A stretch of DNA of 64,000 nucleotides. Source: Halonotius roseus. Lineage in GTDB: Archaea > Halobacteriota > Halobacteria > Halobacteriales > Haloferacaceae. Shown here piece after piece: positions 1 to 8,169 of this stretch (position 1 is its first letter; each line of letters opens with the position of its first letter). A program made the translations under genes and the position numbers. The DNA is taken from the NCBI RefSeq assembly GCF_006861655.1, contig NZ_SESI01000002.1, positions 124,001 to 188,000 on the forward strand, written 5' to 3'. The notes under the pieces are model-generated. The model had not been told where the DNA came from. It worked only from the letters and a program-made list of their open reading frames with translations, and did no database searches.

Positions 1-195
1 CGCCGCCAGCGCGTCGCTCGCGCCGCGTGGCCCGATGCCGACGAGAAAGACCGGCAGATACCACACCAACGCGAAACTGTTGATCGAGACGGTGAGCAGC
101 GAGGCCGGGTAGTCGTTGAAGGCGCGTTTGAGATAGAAGAGGTAGCCACCCCACACGAGGGCCGCCCCGACTGCGATGCCGATGCCTCCGTCCAT
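1..195 (-). CDS. EamA/DMT-type membrane transporter, N-terminal fragment
   Basis: Only the first 65 codons lie in the window; the gene runs off its left edge. The fragment starts MDGGIGIAVGAALVWGGYLF and holds two hydrophobic helices separated by a short charged turn (LKRAFNDYPAS). This resembles the first pair of helices of EamA/DMT-family drug and metabolite transporters. The family call is an inference from the pattern of the amino end; the substrate cannot be told. No clear TATA box is seen in the 130 bases upstream. Confidence 0.5.
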   Translation of the reverse strand, partial: MDGGIGIAVGAALVWGGYLFYLKRAFNDYPASLLTVSINSFALVWYLPVFLVGIGPRGASDALAA

Positions 196-324
196 TTGCT
201 GGGTCGATGGCCGGCCGGCGGTTCAACGGTTCGGTCTGCGGTTGTCGTTCGATCCGTCATCGGCGTTCCGTCGATATCGGCGTGAGTACTATCGCGTTCA
301 GCCTGTCTAGCATGTGTTAGACCG

Positions 325-867
325 TCAGTTCGACTTCATGTATTCTATCGCTGTCCAGATATCGAGTATCCGAACTCGGCCCTCGTAGTACGTGTTCTCG
401 ATCACGCCGGAGATCGCCGCTTCGGCGTTCCGGTCGTCGATCAAGATCCCGACTGACTCGTGTGCTGTCGAGCCAAGCAACATCACAGCGACTGCTGGTA
501 GTTCCGCATCGGTCTTTCGCAACAGATCCGGATCCGTTTGTTCGAACGTTGCCAGTCGGTCGTGTACCCGATCCATGAGTTCGCCAGCCCGAGGCCCGTC
601 GTGCACCCGCACCCCCGGCTGTACAGCTTCGACCGTCGTGATCCACTCCGTCGTTGTTGCTCGGTCAACCCAGTCGATACCCATGTATCCGCGTTGCTCG
701 GTCAGCTCGTCGACGACGCCACGACTCAGATACAGCTCACGATCCTCCGTCCGAACATACTCGACAAACGTCTGGTAGGTGTCGCTTTCCGTTCCACCAA
801 TCGTGCGGAGAAAGCTCGTATCACAAACGAGCGCGGTCGGAAACGGCGATGGGTCGGACTCACCCAT
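325..867 (-). CDS. PIN-domain-like protein (putative RNase of an HTH/PIN pair)
   Basis: A 180-residue protein starting MGESDPSPF. I chose this start because it overlaps the stop of the upstream gene by 8 nt (ATGGGTGA), whereas a longer reading frame would overlap it by about 150 nt. The sequence has PIN-like spacing of acidic residues: CDTSFL near the amino end, VVDELTEQ, KTDAELPAVAVMLL in the middle and LIDDRNAEAA near the end. PIN domains are Mg-dependent RNases, and many are toxins. The partner is the HTH gene immediately upstream. Toxin function is inferred from this arrangement and is not shown. Confidence 0.65.
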   Translation of the reverse strand: MGESDPSPFPTALVCDTSFLRTIGGTESDTYQTFVEYVRTEDRELYLSRGVVDELTEQRGYMGIDWVDRATTTEWITTVEAVQPGVRVHDGPRAGELMDRVHDRLATFEQTDPDLLRKTDAELPAVAVMLLGSTAHESVGILIDDRNAEAAISGVIENTYYEGRVRILDIWTAIEYMKSN

Positions 868-1489
868 CGGCGCGTTGGTATGGCCCCTCCTCAACTGCAC
901 GGTCGTGAACGGCGACATCGAACGTGACCTCGCTGAGTGTCGGGTCGTGCGGTTTGACGACCCCGATGATACGTTCGATCGCTTGGGAGACCGCAATCGC
1001 CTCGACGGCAGGGATATCAAGCGTCTCTCCGATACCGCGACGGGTTGTCTCGCCTTTCAGATACGCAAGCGTCGCCGTGACAACTGGAGCGAGCGCCGCT
1101 TTCCCGTGTCGGTCGACGAAAAGTTCGAGATCGTCGTCGACACTCGTCGCCCCGTAAACGGCAATGATGACGGGGCCGAGTTCGATGGTTGTTTGATCCG
1201 TCCAGTTCCCGCTCACGGGCTCGGCACGCCAGAGCGACGATCCGTTTTCGTACGTCTCCAGTTCCGTTGCGATCCCAAGTTCCGCCAGCGTATTGGCATA
1301 CTTGTAGGCCGTGCTCTTCGAGAGCCCCTGACGATCACGAACGGCACCAACCGTTGTTGGCGAGGTGATCAACAGCTCGGTGTAAAACCGCGCGAGTTCC
1401 GGCGTGCCCAGCAGCTCTTGTATCACAAAGAACTGGTGGGCCGTCTGTCCAGCATCCGGCGGCTGTGTGGTGGGCGGTGCGTTCGGCAT
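860..1489 (-). CDS. Winged helix-turn-helix regulator upstream of the PIN gene
   Basis: A 209-residue protein. Residues about 35-75 form a winged helix (TVGAVRDRQGLSKSTAYKYANTLAELGI), in which GLSKSTAYKYANTL is the recognition helix. The C-terminal 120 residues are a domain I do not recognise. It is the first gene of a two-gene unit with the PIN protein, which starts inside its last codons. A TATA-like box at 1515-1524 places transcription start next to the ATG, so the mRNA is probably leaderless. It may repress its own operon in the manner of an antitoxin. The DNA-binding call is good; the antitoxin role is inference. Confidence 0.75.
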   Translation of the reverse strand: MPNAPPTTQPPDAGQTAHQFFVIQELLGTPELARFYTELLITSPTTVGAVRDRQGLSKSTAYKYANTLAELGIATELETYENGSSLWRAEPVSGNWTDQTTIELGPVIIAVYGATSVDDDLELFVDRHGKAALAPVVTATLAYLKGETTRRGIGETLDIPAVEAIAVSQAIERIIGVVKPHDPTLSEVTFDVAVHDRAVEEGPYQRADG

Positions 1490-1514
1490 AGTACATAGTT
1501 CGCGGAGTATAGAC

Positions 1515-1524
1515 TAAAATATTT
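1515..1524 (-). promoter_or_regulatory. TATA box of the HTH/PIN operon
   Basis: The minus strand reads AAATATTTTA, centred about 30 bp upstream of the ATG at 1489, which is the spacing expected for a leaderless haloarchaeal transcript. Confidence 0.6.
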
Positions 1525-1578
1525 GCATGCACACCAGTTGTCTCTCACAGCCAACGTGGAAGCCGTTGTACAGTCGCC

Positions 1579-2169
1579 CTACCGCCGGCCGTGGACGTAC
1601 GTCTGATCATGCTCCGGGAACACGTCGTCGACGGCGTCTTCGCCGTGGCGGTCGGCCAACACCGCGCGCAACTCGCCCTCGTAATCCGCTTTCGGAACCG
1701 ACTCGCTGGGGCCGGTTTCGACCTCGAAGTTCGCGGCAACGAGGTCGTCGACGGCATGGCGACCAAAGCCCGACAGCGGCGCGATGTAGTCGACTGAGTG
1801 GCGGTCTTCGAGACTCTGGGCCGCCGCCCGCGAGACGGTCGGCACGCGGTCGTCACGCCGGCTGCCGTCGGCGATGGCGTCGACCGCGAGGTCGGCGACC
1901 TGCTCTAAGGCGTGGTCGTGAACCTGCTGGATGCCGTTGCGCGGAAAGCCATCGTCGACCATCTGTTCGACAGCCTCGTCGGCGACCGAGTCATCGAGGC
2001 CGACCGTCTCGAAGGGAAAGCCAAGTGCGTCGGCGGCATCACGGGCGTGCTGCCAGTCGTCGGTGACGCCGAAGTGGGCGGTCACGAGCCGTATGTCGTA
2101 GAACTCATCGAGAAGGAGGGCTGCAAGCGAGGAGTCTTTCCCGCCGCTGTACAGCAACGCCAACTCCAT
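1579..2169 (-). CDS. PP-loop ATP pyrophosphatase superfamily protein
   Basis: A 196-residue protein that starts with the PP-loop signature LLYSGGKDSS (residues 5-14), which binds and cleaves ATP to adenylate a substrate. A second conserved block, PLSGFGRHAVDDLV, lies in the C-terminal half. Enzymes of this superfamily thiolate tRNA, amidate or modify cofactors; the substrate is not clear here. The start codon overlaps the stop of the PDCD5 gene by one base (TAATG), so translation is probably coupled. It belongs to the S19e-PDCD5 ribosomal cluster, which hints at a role in translation or RNA modification. Confidence 0.8.
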   Translation of the reverse strand: MELALLYSGGKDSSLAALLLDEFYDIRLVTAHFGVTDDWQHARDAADALGFPFETVGLDDSVADEAVEQMVDDGFPRNGIQQVHDHALEQVADLAVDAIADGSRRDDRVPTVSRAAAQSLEDRHSVDYIAPLSGFGRHAVDDLVAANFEVETGPSESVPKADYEGELRAVLADRHGEDAVDDVFPEHDQTYVHGRR

Positions 2170-2522
2170 TAGCGGTGTTGGATGTCGAACGACTGCGAAT
2201 CCGGCTGGAGTTCCTTCAGCAGTTCCTTCATCTGTTGTTCATCGATCTGATCCTGCACGCGGCCGCTCTGGGCGAGGGCGACGATCTGCTGTTTGACCTG
2301 TTTGGCGACCTGCGGTTTCGACATCTCGACGGCGTTGAGCCGTTGGCGCGCACCGTCAGTCAGGTGTTGTTTCAGGACGGCCTCGCGTTGGGCTTCGGCC
2401 TGCTCTTGGGCGGCCTGCTGCCGTTCGGCTGCGTCGCCCTCGCCGCCCTGTCGCTGTTTGAGCTCCTTGCGTTTCTGCTCGCGGAGTTCTTCGAGTCGGT
2501 CGTCGTCGGGGCTGTTGCTCAT
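2169..2522 (-). CDS. PDCD5-family DNA-binding protein
   Basis: A 117-residue, strongly charged helical protein with a basic and glutamine-rich N-terminal helix ([16 protein letters not shown]) and the conserved core [24 protein letters not shown], which is typical of the archaeal/eukaryotic PDCD5 (TFAR19) family. Archaeal members are small nucleic-acid-binding proteins usually encoded beside ribosomal protein S19e, as here: the S19e gene ends 73 bp upstream. The length matches the family. The downstream PP-loop gene overlaps by one base. The molecular role in archaea is poorly known. Confidence 0.9.
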   Translation of the reverse strand: MSNSPDDDRLEELREQKRKELKQRQGGEGDAAERQQAAQEQAEAQREAVLKQHLTDGARQRLNAVEMSKPQVAKQVKQQIVALAQSGRVQDQIDEQQMKELLKELQPDSQSFDIQHR

Positions 2523-2595
2523 AGATATGTGTCGTCGTGCGGGCGCAAAAACGGTTTCGGCCGGCTCGTTTCAGCCGTCTACGACGGCCCCCTGC

Positions 2596-3051
2596 TCAGG
2601 CGTAGCGTTCGAGCTCGGGGTTGTCGAGATCGTCGAAAACGTCTTTGGCGACCTCATCGAGGAAGGCGTCGCCGTCGGCGGTCGTCCGGCGACCCTCGCC
2701 TTGGGCGGTCTGGATGAGCCCCTCGTCTTCGAGTTGGGTGAGGAGCTCGCGGATGATCTTCGTCGAGCCGTCGACCTGTTTGGCTGGCGCGACCGCGTAG
2801 CGGTTGGAGCCGCTTTTCGTGCCGCCGTACCCCGTCGAGAGCCGTTCGACGCCGATCGGGCCCTCGATGGCGACCTTCCGGAGCAGGCTCGCGCCGCGTC
2901 GCTCCCAGAAGTCCTCCTGCTGTGGCGGGAGTTCGCGGTCGTGGCTAGTTTTCGTGTACTCGACCCACTCCGGCGTTTCGAGCCGGTCGGCGAGCCGGTC
3001 GGTGAGCTCCTCGATGAGCTCCTCGGTCGGCACGTCGTAGAGAGTTACCAT
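2596..3051 (-). CDS. rps19e: 30S ribosomal protein S19e
   Basis: A 151-residue protein with the whole S19e pattern: start MVTLYDVPTEELIEEL, PEWVEYTKTSHDRELPPQ, DFWERRGASLLRKVAI and STGYGGTKSGSNRYAVAP. The C-terminal winged-helix part has IIRELLTQLEDEGL. S19e is an archaeal and eukaryotic protein of the small-subunit head, needed for maturation of small-subunit rRNA. The length is normal. It heads the S19e, PDCD5, PP-loop gene order, all on the minus strand with short gaps. Confidence 0.97.
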   Translation of the reverse strand: MVTLYDVPTEELIEELTDRLADRLETPEWVEYTKTSHDRELPPQQEDFWERRGASLLRKVAIEGPIGVERLSTGYGGTKSGSNRYAVAPAKQVDGSTKIIRELLTQLEDEGLIQTAQGEGRRTTADGDAFLDEVAKDVFDDLDNPELERYA

Positions 3052-3192
3052 AGGGCCGTGTTCCGGTTTGGCGCGTTTAAAGGCATCGTATCGCCGCCGC
3101 AGCCGCCGTCTGTCGGCCGTTTTCGTGGGAACTGCTCACACGCGACGGTAGCGATAACGCCGCCGATTACGGCCGTAAGCAACCCATGAGGC

Positions 3193-3630
3193 TCACGACC
3201 CATCAGCTCGCGCCGCGTCGTACCGCCGAACCAGCGCGGCCACATACCAGAGCTTCAACAGCATCGACGCCACCCCGGCAACCGCCGTCCGCACCGGCTG
3301 TTTCCACGCGGCCGCCGCGACGGCGTAAGCGGTCACGCCGAGATTGCACACGTTCAGGACATTCGGATAGCCAAGGCTGATCACACTATGCTCCTGTGTC
3401 CACCATCGCTCGGCGAGAACGACCCGGCTCATCCACGCATCTGTGTCCTCTGGCGGCGAGAACAACACCGGGTTGACGACCGCATAACCGATCGCCGCGG
3501 CCGCCAGCCGCGGGTTGCGGTGGTAGATCGCAGCCAGTAGGGCAGGGGTGATCAGCAGGCGACTCCACCCGCTTTTCGGATTCGCGTGTCGCTCCCAGAA
3601 CGTCGCTTCGAGGTCGTCACGGGAGACCAT
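3193..3630 (-). CDS. DUF6653-like small membrane protein
   Basis: A 145-residue protein with a polar start (MVSRDDLEATFWERHANPKSGWSR) followed by about four hydrophobic segments: LLITPALLAAIYH, LAAAAIGYAVVNPVLF, NVCNLGVTAYAVAAAA and TAVAGVASMLLKLWYVAAL. The WERHANPKSGWSR box and the NP..F..P motif resemble haloarchaeal proteins of the DUF6653 type; that name is from memory and tentative. The function is unknown. It lies between the S19e cluster and a flippase-like gene, all on the same strand. Confidence 0.7.
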   Translation of the reverse strand: MVSRDDLEATFWERHANPKSGWSRLLITPALLAAIYHRNPRLAAAAIGYAVVNPVLFSPPEDTDAWMSRVVLAERWWTQEHSVISLGYPNVLNVCNLGVTAYAVAAAAWKQPVRTAVAGVASMLLKLWYVAALVRRYDAARADGS

Positions 3631-3677
3631 ACGTCGACTACGGCTGACGGCTGCAAATAGCTGCGGTCGGGGTCGCG

Positions 3678-4718
3678 CTACCGACGCGATTGCCGGTACC
3701 AGGCGACAGCCGATTCAGCGAACACCAGCCCGCCCAGCGTCGTCGGCAGCCAGTAGGCGAATCCGCGAAACAGCACGACACCGGCGACGGCGGTCTCCGG
3801 GGCCACCGTCGCCAGCGGCGTTCCGACCAACACGCCGACCAGCGCGCTCTCGATGCCGCCCGCCCCGCCCGGCAGCGGCAGAGCCAACGCGACCGATGCG
3901 ACCGGTACCGCGACGAAGACGGCGGTCAGCGGGATCGGCGCGCCGATGGCCTCGAACGCCGCCCAGCAGGCCACCAACTGACACAGCCAGCCGGCCAGCG
4001 AGTAGCCGCCGACGGCGATCAGCGTTCGGCGATCAGCCGCGATCTGTTCGAGATCATCGACAAAGCCCTCGACCCGGCGGGCGAGAGCTGCCCGATCCGG
4101 CGACGAAAGCCGCGGGACGACGCGGGACAGCCAGCCGAATAGCCGCGTCAGCCCGTCGGTCAGCCGCGCGGTCACGCGTCGTCGGCGACGCCAGAGCCCG
4201 ACCGCCCCGCCGCCGCCAACGACGACCGCGCCGGCGACGACAGCGGCGGTCGGTGCCAACCGCCCGTCCAGCGAGCCGGCGGCCGCAAGCCACGCGAGGC
4301 CGACGACGGCGAAGCTCACCGAGGAGACGATGTTGATCGCGTCAACGGCGGCCATCGCCGCCAGCCCGCGCTCGTAGCGGACGCTCGTGCGCTCGGCGAC
4401 CAGCAGCGTCGTCAGCGGCTCGCCGCCGGCGTTGCCGAAGGGGGTGACGTTGTTGGCGAACCCCGCCCCAGCCGACAGCAGCAGGCCCGTCCACGGCGAG
4501 ACAGCCGCGCCGTAGCTCCGGAGGGCGGCGCGCATCCCAAGCCCCCAGCAGGCAACCCAGCCGAAGATCAGCGCGCCGACCGCGGCGACGCCAACGCGGT
4601 CGGCCGCCCGGAGCGTCCGGATGACATCATCGACACCGACGAGCCACGCGAGGACAGCGATCACGGCGGCTGCCAGCAGAAAGCCTGCCAGCGTCGTGCG
4701 AAGCCGGTCGCGTGCCAT
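3678..4718 (-). CDS. Lysylphosphatidylglycerol synthase-type transmembrane (UPF0104) protein
   Basis: A 346-residue polytopic membrane protein with about eight hydrophobic segments. It carries the family hallmark NNVTPFGNAGGEPLTTLLVAE (residues about 90-110) and the later PLPGGAGGIESALVG motif, both typical of the UPF0104/AglD-like transmembrane domain. Bacterial relatives form the flippase part of MprF, and archaeal relatives have been linked to lipid or glycolipid handling. No aminoacyl-transferase domain is attached. The gene diverges from thiL across about 100 bp. The precise substrate is unknown. Confidence 0.85.
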   Translation of the reverse strand: MARDRLRTTLAGFLLAAAVIAVLAWLVGVDDVIRTLRAADRVGVAAVGALIFGWVACWGLGMRAALRSYGAAVSPWTGLLLSAGAGFANNVTPFGNAGGEPLTTLLVAERTSVRYERGLAAMAAVDAINIVSSVSFAVVGLAWLAAAGSLDGRLAPTAAVVAGAVVVGGGGAVGLWRRRRRVTARLTDGLTRLFGWLSRVVPRLSSPDRAALARRVEGFVDDLEQIAADRRTLIAVGGYSLAGWLCQLVACWAAFEAIGAPIPLTAVFVAVPVASVALALPLPGGAGGIESALVGVLVGTPLATVAPETAVAGVVLFRGFAYWLPTTLGGLVFAESAVAWYRQSRR

Positions 4719-4822
4719 ATCGGGGCGTCGGCGACGGCGACAATCAACGCATCGGTAGGGCAGCGGGCGTCAACGAAAGAGCATACGCTTTTGTCGCCAA
4801 GGGCAAAACGATCGGTAACCCG

Positions 4823-5716
4823 ATGGACGAACGCGCGGCCCTCCGACAGCTCGCGGCGACCCTCCCCCACGCCGGCGACGATGCCGCCGTTGTCGACGAC
4901 ACGGCGATCACGACCGACATGCTCCACGAGACGACGGATTTCCCGGCAGGGACGACCCGCTACACCGCGGGCTGGCGGTCGGTCGCCGCCTCGCTGTCGG
5001 ATCTCGCGGCGGTTGGCGCACAGCCGACGGCGGTGGTCGCCGCCTACGCCGACACCGCCTTCGAGGCCGACGCGCTCGCCCAGTTCGTCGACGGTGCGCA
5101 AGCGGTCTGTGAGACCGTCGGTGCTGACTACGTCGGCGGCGACCTCGACAACCACACCGAGTTCACCGTGGCAACGACCGCCATCGGCGACGCCGACACG
5201 CGGGTTGACCGCGCGGGCGCGACCCCCGGCGATCGCGTCGTCGTCACCGGCGCGTTCGGCCGCAGCGCGGCTGCCCTCCGCCTGTTCAAGCGCGGAGCGA
5301 GCGACGACGACGCTATCGACCGCGCCAACGGCCTCTTTCAGTTCGCCCCCCGAATCGACGCCGGCCGCGCGCTCGCGCCGTCGGCAACAGCGATGATGGA
5401 CTCAAGCGACGGGCTGGCCCGCTCGCTGCACCAGCTCGCCGAGGCCAGCGACTGCGGGTTCGCCATCGAGCGGGCGGCCGTCCCCGTTACTGATGCGCTC
5501 GACGAGGTCGCCAACGACGACGCAGATCGCTGGGAGGCGGCGGCACATTTCGGTGAGGATTTCGAACTCGTGGCGACGGTTCCGGCCTCGCGTCTTGACG
5601 ACGTGCGGGCCGGGTCGCCGACGCCGCTGACCGAGATCGGCCGCGTTGTCGAAAGCGAGGAAGGGGTGCGAGTTGACGGCGAGCCGCTGGCTGATCGTGG
5701 CTACACGCACGGCTGA
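4823..5716 (+). CDS. thiL: Thiamine-monophosphate kinase
   Basis: A 297-residue enzyme of the AIRS/PurM fold that phosphorylates thiamine monophosphate with ATP to thiamine diphosphate. Visible motifs are HAGDDAAVV near the start (Mg/ATP site), WRSVAASLSDLAAVGAQP, YVGGDLDN and SATAMMDSSDGLARSLHQLA in the C-terminal half. I start at MDERAALRQL because a longer frame (from 4712) would overlap the divergent gene and lacks family similarity. An AT-containing stretch about 30 bp upstream could be the TATA box. The length is normal for archaeal ThiL. Confidence 0.93.
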   Translation: MDERAALRQLAATLPHAGDDAAVVDDTAITTDMLHETTDFPAGTTRYTAGWRSVAASLSDLAAVGAQPTAVVAAYADTAFEADALAQFVDGAQAVCETVGADYVGGDLDNHTEFTVATTAIGDADTRVDRAGATPGDRVVVTGAFGRSAAALRLFKRGASDDDAIDRANGLFQFAPRIDAGRALAPSATAMMDSSDGLARSLHQLAEASDCGFAIERAAVPVTDALDEVANDDADRWEAAAHFGEDFELVATVPASRLDDVRAGSPTPLTEIGRVVESEEGVRVDGEPLADRGYTHG

Positions 5717-5732
5717 GCAGGTGAGGGGTGTG

Positions 5733-5775
5733 TAGCGACACAACGCGTTAGCTGATAGCGACACGCGTTAGCTGA
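5733..5775. repeat. Short tandem duplication across a kinase stop codon
   Basis: Two adjacent units, 5733-5755 and 5756-5775, both begin TAGCGACA and end ACGCGTTAGCTGA. They differ only by a 3-base indel. The right unit contains the stop codon of the minus-strand LOV kinase gene; the left unit lies just beyond it. Confidence 0.75.
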
Positions 5776-7708
5776 ACAGCACCGTCGGTCGGCGCGCCAC
5801 CTCGTCGACCGCGTCAGCGTCGGTGATCGCCGGCAGCCGGATCGTCGCCGTTGTCCCGCTCGCATCGCCATCGATCTCGAAGGCTCCGCCGTAGCGGGTG
5901 ACGATCCAGTTGATCAGCCAGAGCCCGAGCCCCGAGCTGTGTTCGAGTGCGGTCTCGCTGCCGGCGGCGACGACCGCCGCCTCCATCGGATCGATCCCGG
6001 GGCCGTCGTCGGCGATCTCGATTTCGATCCACTCGTCGTCATCGCCGACGGTCACCGTGACGCCCGGTTCGGCGACCGGGTTGTGCGTGATCGCGTTCGT
6101 CATGGCTTCCGAAAGCGCGTCTTCGAGCTCCGCGCCGGCACAGATCGCGCGGTCGGTGGCGACCGTTACGTCGATCTCGGCGTTGGGGTGGGACTCGCGG
6201 TGGCTGGCGACGAGGCGGGCGAACACCGCGGTCGGATCGAGCCGTCGGGGCTCGCGGTCGATCCGAGCGTTTTCCTCAAGCGTCCGTGCGTGCTCGCTCA
6301 GCGAGACGAGATCCTGGGCAACGCCTTCGATCCGACCGGCCATCGCGCGCGGCGATTCGGTCGCACCCGTGTTGATAAGATTCGCAAACCCCATCAGCTT
6401 CGACATGTCGTTGCGGAGATTGTGCCGCAGCACGCGGTTGAGCAGCGCGATCAGCTGCTCGGTGCGGCGGCGTTCGGTCACGTCCGTCTGAAAGCCGAGA
6501 TAGTGGGTGAGCTCGTCGTCGTCGAAGATCGGCGTGAGCTGGGTGCGGTTCCAAAACGGCGTGCTGTCCTTACGGTAGTTGATGAGCTCGACGGTGACCG
6601 ACGACTCGGTTTCGATCGCCGCGCGGAACCGCTCGGCTCCGTCGGGGTCGGTCGCCTCGCCCTGGAGGAACCGGCAGTTGCGGCCGACGGTGTCGGCGGC
6701 GTCGTAGCCGGTGATCCGCTCGAAGCCGGCGTTGACGTAGACGAGCGGCTCGTCGGGCTGGGTCGGATCGGCGATCGTGATCCCCATGTCGGCGTTCTCG
6801 ATCGCCCGCGTCTTGATTCGAAGTTCGCGCTCGCGTTCCTTCCGGGCGGTGATGTCGCGGCCGACACCCTGGACGCCGATGATCTTGCCGGCCTCGGTGA
6901 TCGGCGTCGCGTTGACCTCGATGACGACGATGTCGTCGTCAGTACTGAGAAAATCGAGTTCGAGGTTTTCGATCGGGTCGCCGTCCAGCAGCTGATCGTA
7001 TACCACGGCCGCATCGCGGGCCGACTCGGTGGTGATGAAGTCGGTAAACGGCTCGCCGACCAGTTCCGCGGGCTCGTAGCCGAGGACGCGCTCGGCGGCC
7101 GCCGAGACGTAGGTGAACTGTGCCGCGTCGTCGACACGAAACAGGATGTCAAAGCTCGTTTCGGCGATCCCCTCAAACCGCTCCTTTTCGCGTCTGAGTC
7201 GGTTGTTTTGTGCCCGGAGATCGCGCTCGTAGTGTCGCTGTTCGAGCGCGCTGCCGACAAGCCGCGCCAGCAGCTCCACGAACAGCTCCTCGGCCTCCGC
7301 AAACGGTTCGTCACGCTGGTCGTGATCGGCGAAACAGACTGTCCCGTGGATCTCGTCGTCGACAACGACCTTCGCGCCGATGTAGGTGCCGAGTCCGAAC
7401 GTCTCGATGGCCGCCTCGTTGATCGTTGACACCGCAACGTCCTGGATTGCGAGCGCGCCGTCGATGTCGATGGTTCGGCGGCAGTAGGCCTCATCGAGCG
7501 GACAGGTTTCGCCCGGCTGGATGAGATCGTGGTCGCCCGTGGCACGGACGATCGACTGTTGACCATCCTCGATCCGGGTAAAAAAGCCGACCGGCAGGTC
7601 AAGATACTCGGAGCCGACAGCAAGTGCGTCATCGATCTGCATCCCAAGATCGGCACCCGGATCCGCGAAGGCATCGTACAACCGTTCGCGGTAAGCGGCA
7701 GAGGGCAT
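5768..7708 (-). CDS. GAF-PAS-LOV sensor histidine kinase (putative blue-light sensor)
   Basis: A 646-residue soluble kinase. Order: GAF (about 20-160), a short coiled linker, PAS (about 175-290), LOV-type PAS (about 300-410), histidine acceptor region with LLNRVLRHNLRNDM (His about 429), and HATPase with DDGPGID and SSGLGLWL. The second PAS carries the full LOV signature: GRNCRFLQG with the photoactive Cys near residue 345, then NYRKDSTPFWN and GFQTDVTE, the flavin-contacting Asn/Asn/Gln positions. In LOV proteins blue light forms a flavin-cysteinyl adduct. No membrane segment and no response regulator gene is adjacent. TATA box at 7729-7737, so the mRNA is leaderless. It is paired with a second LOV kinase gene 460 bp upstream. 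Confidence 0.9.
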   Translation of the reverse strand: MPSAAYRERLYDAFADPGADLGMQIDDALAVGSEYLDLPVGFFTRIEDGQQSIVRATGDHDLIQPGETCPLDEAYCRRTIDIDGALAIQDVAVSTINEAAIETFGLGTYIGAKVVVDDEIHGTVCFADHDQRDEPFAEAEELFVELLARLVGSALEQRHYERDLRAQNNRLRREKERFEGIAETSFDILFRVDDAAQFTYVSAAAERVLGYEPAELVGEPFTDFITTESARDAAVVYDQLLDGDPIENLELDFLSTDDDIVVIEVNATPITEAGKIIGVQGVGRDITARKERERELRIKTRAIENADMGITIADPTQPDEPLVYVNAGFERITGYDAADTVGRNCRFLQGEATDPDGAERFRAAIETESSVTVELINYRKDSTPFWNRTQLTPIFDDDELTHYLGFQTDVTERRRTEQLIALLNRVLRHNLRNDMSKLMGFANLINTGATESPRAMAGRIEGVAQDLVSLSEHARTLEENARIDREPRRLDPTAVFARLVASHRESHPNAEIDVTVATDRAICAGAELEDALSEAMTNAITHNPVAEPGVTVTVGDDDEWIEIEIADDGPGIDPMEAAVVAAGSETALEHSSGLGLWLINWIVTRYGGAFEIDGDASGTTATIRLPAITDADAVDEVARRPTVLFS

Positions 7709-7728
7709 GGCTATACTTGTCAGTGAGC

Positions 7729-7737
7729 GTAATTAAG
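7729..7737 (-). promoter_or_regulatory. TATA box of the first LOV kinase
   Basis: The minus strand reads CTTAATTAC centred about 25 bp upstream of the ATG at 7708, consistent with a leaderless mRNA. Confidence 0.6.
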
Positions 7738-7844
7738 CTGCGTGGTAAATCGCAGGCCACGAGACACCCACCGCACAGAGAGACCACAATCCACGAAGAC
7801 ACCGCGCGATCTCACGATCGCTGACGTGGACGCGACGCCACGGG

Positions 7845-7918
7845 GAGCGCGTCGATCTGGGAGGCGACCGAGCGCGTTGATCCGGGAGACGATCAAGCAC
7901 GTTGATCCAGCCGACGCG
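7845..7918. repeat. Imperfect 25-bp tandem repeat (three units)
   Basis: Three consecutive units of 25, 25 and 24 bp (7845-7869, 7870-7894, 7895-7918) share the core GCGCGTTGATCCGGGAGACGA with scattered changes. They lie between the small protein gene and the promoter of the first LOV kinase, about 110 bp upstream of its TATA box. Confidence 0.55.
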
Positions 7919-7920
7919 CC

Positions 7921-8046
7921 TCAGTCGTCGACCTGGAGTTTCTGGATCGATTCCCGAAGATGGTATTTCACCTCGTCGTTTTCGGCGGTGCTGAGTGCGG
8001 CGCGGAGATGCGCCTCGATGCTCGTGGGGTCGGTGGCGGCGTTCAT
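7921..8046 (-). CDS. Small helical protein, 41 residues
   Basis: A short frame starting MNAATDPTSIEAHL and ending ESIQKLQVDD. It is acidic, free of Cys and Pro-poor, and predicted as two amphipathic helices. The composition and codon pattern (G or C at most third positions) look like a real haloarchaeal gene. It lies between the two LOV kinases, on the same strand as both, and could be co-transcribed with the downstream kinase. I do not recognise the family. Alternatively it is a chance frame, but the helical periodicity (AALSTAENDEVKYHLRESIQKL) argues against that. Confidence 0.6.
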   Translation of the reverse strand: MNAATDPTSIEAHLRAALSTAENDEVKYHLRESIQKLQVDD

Positions 8047-8169
8047 GGTGGTTGACACGAGCGGTGATACCAAGAGTATTCACTGGTTAACCCCAACAAC
8101 ATTCCCGTTAGGCATCGCCTACCCCGCGGTTTGGCGACCGGTCGTCTGTGGGGTACCTCGATACGCCGA

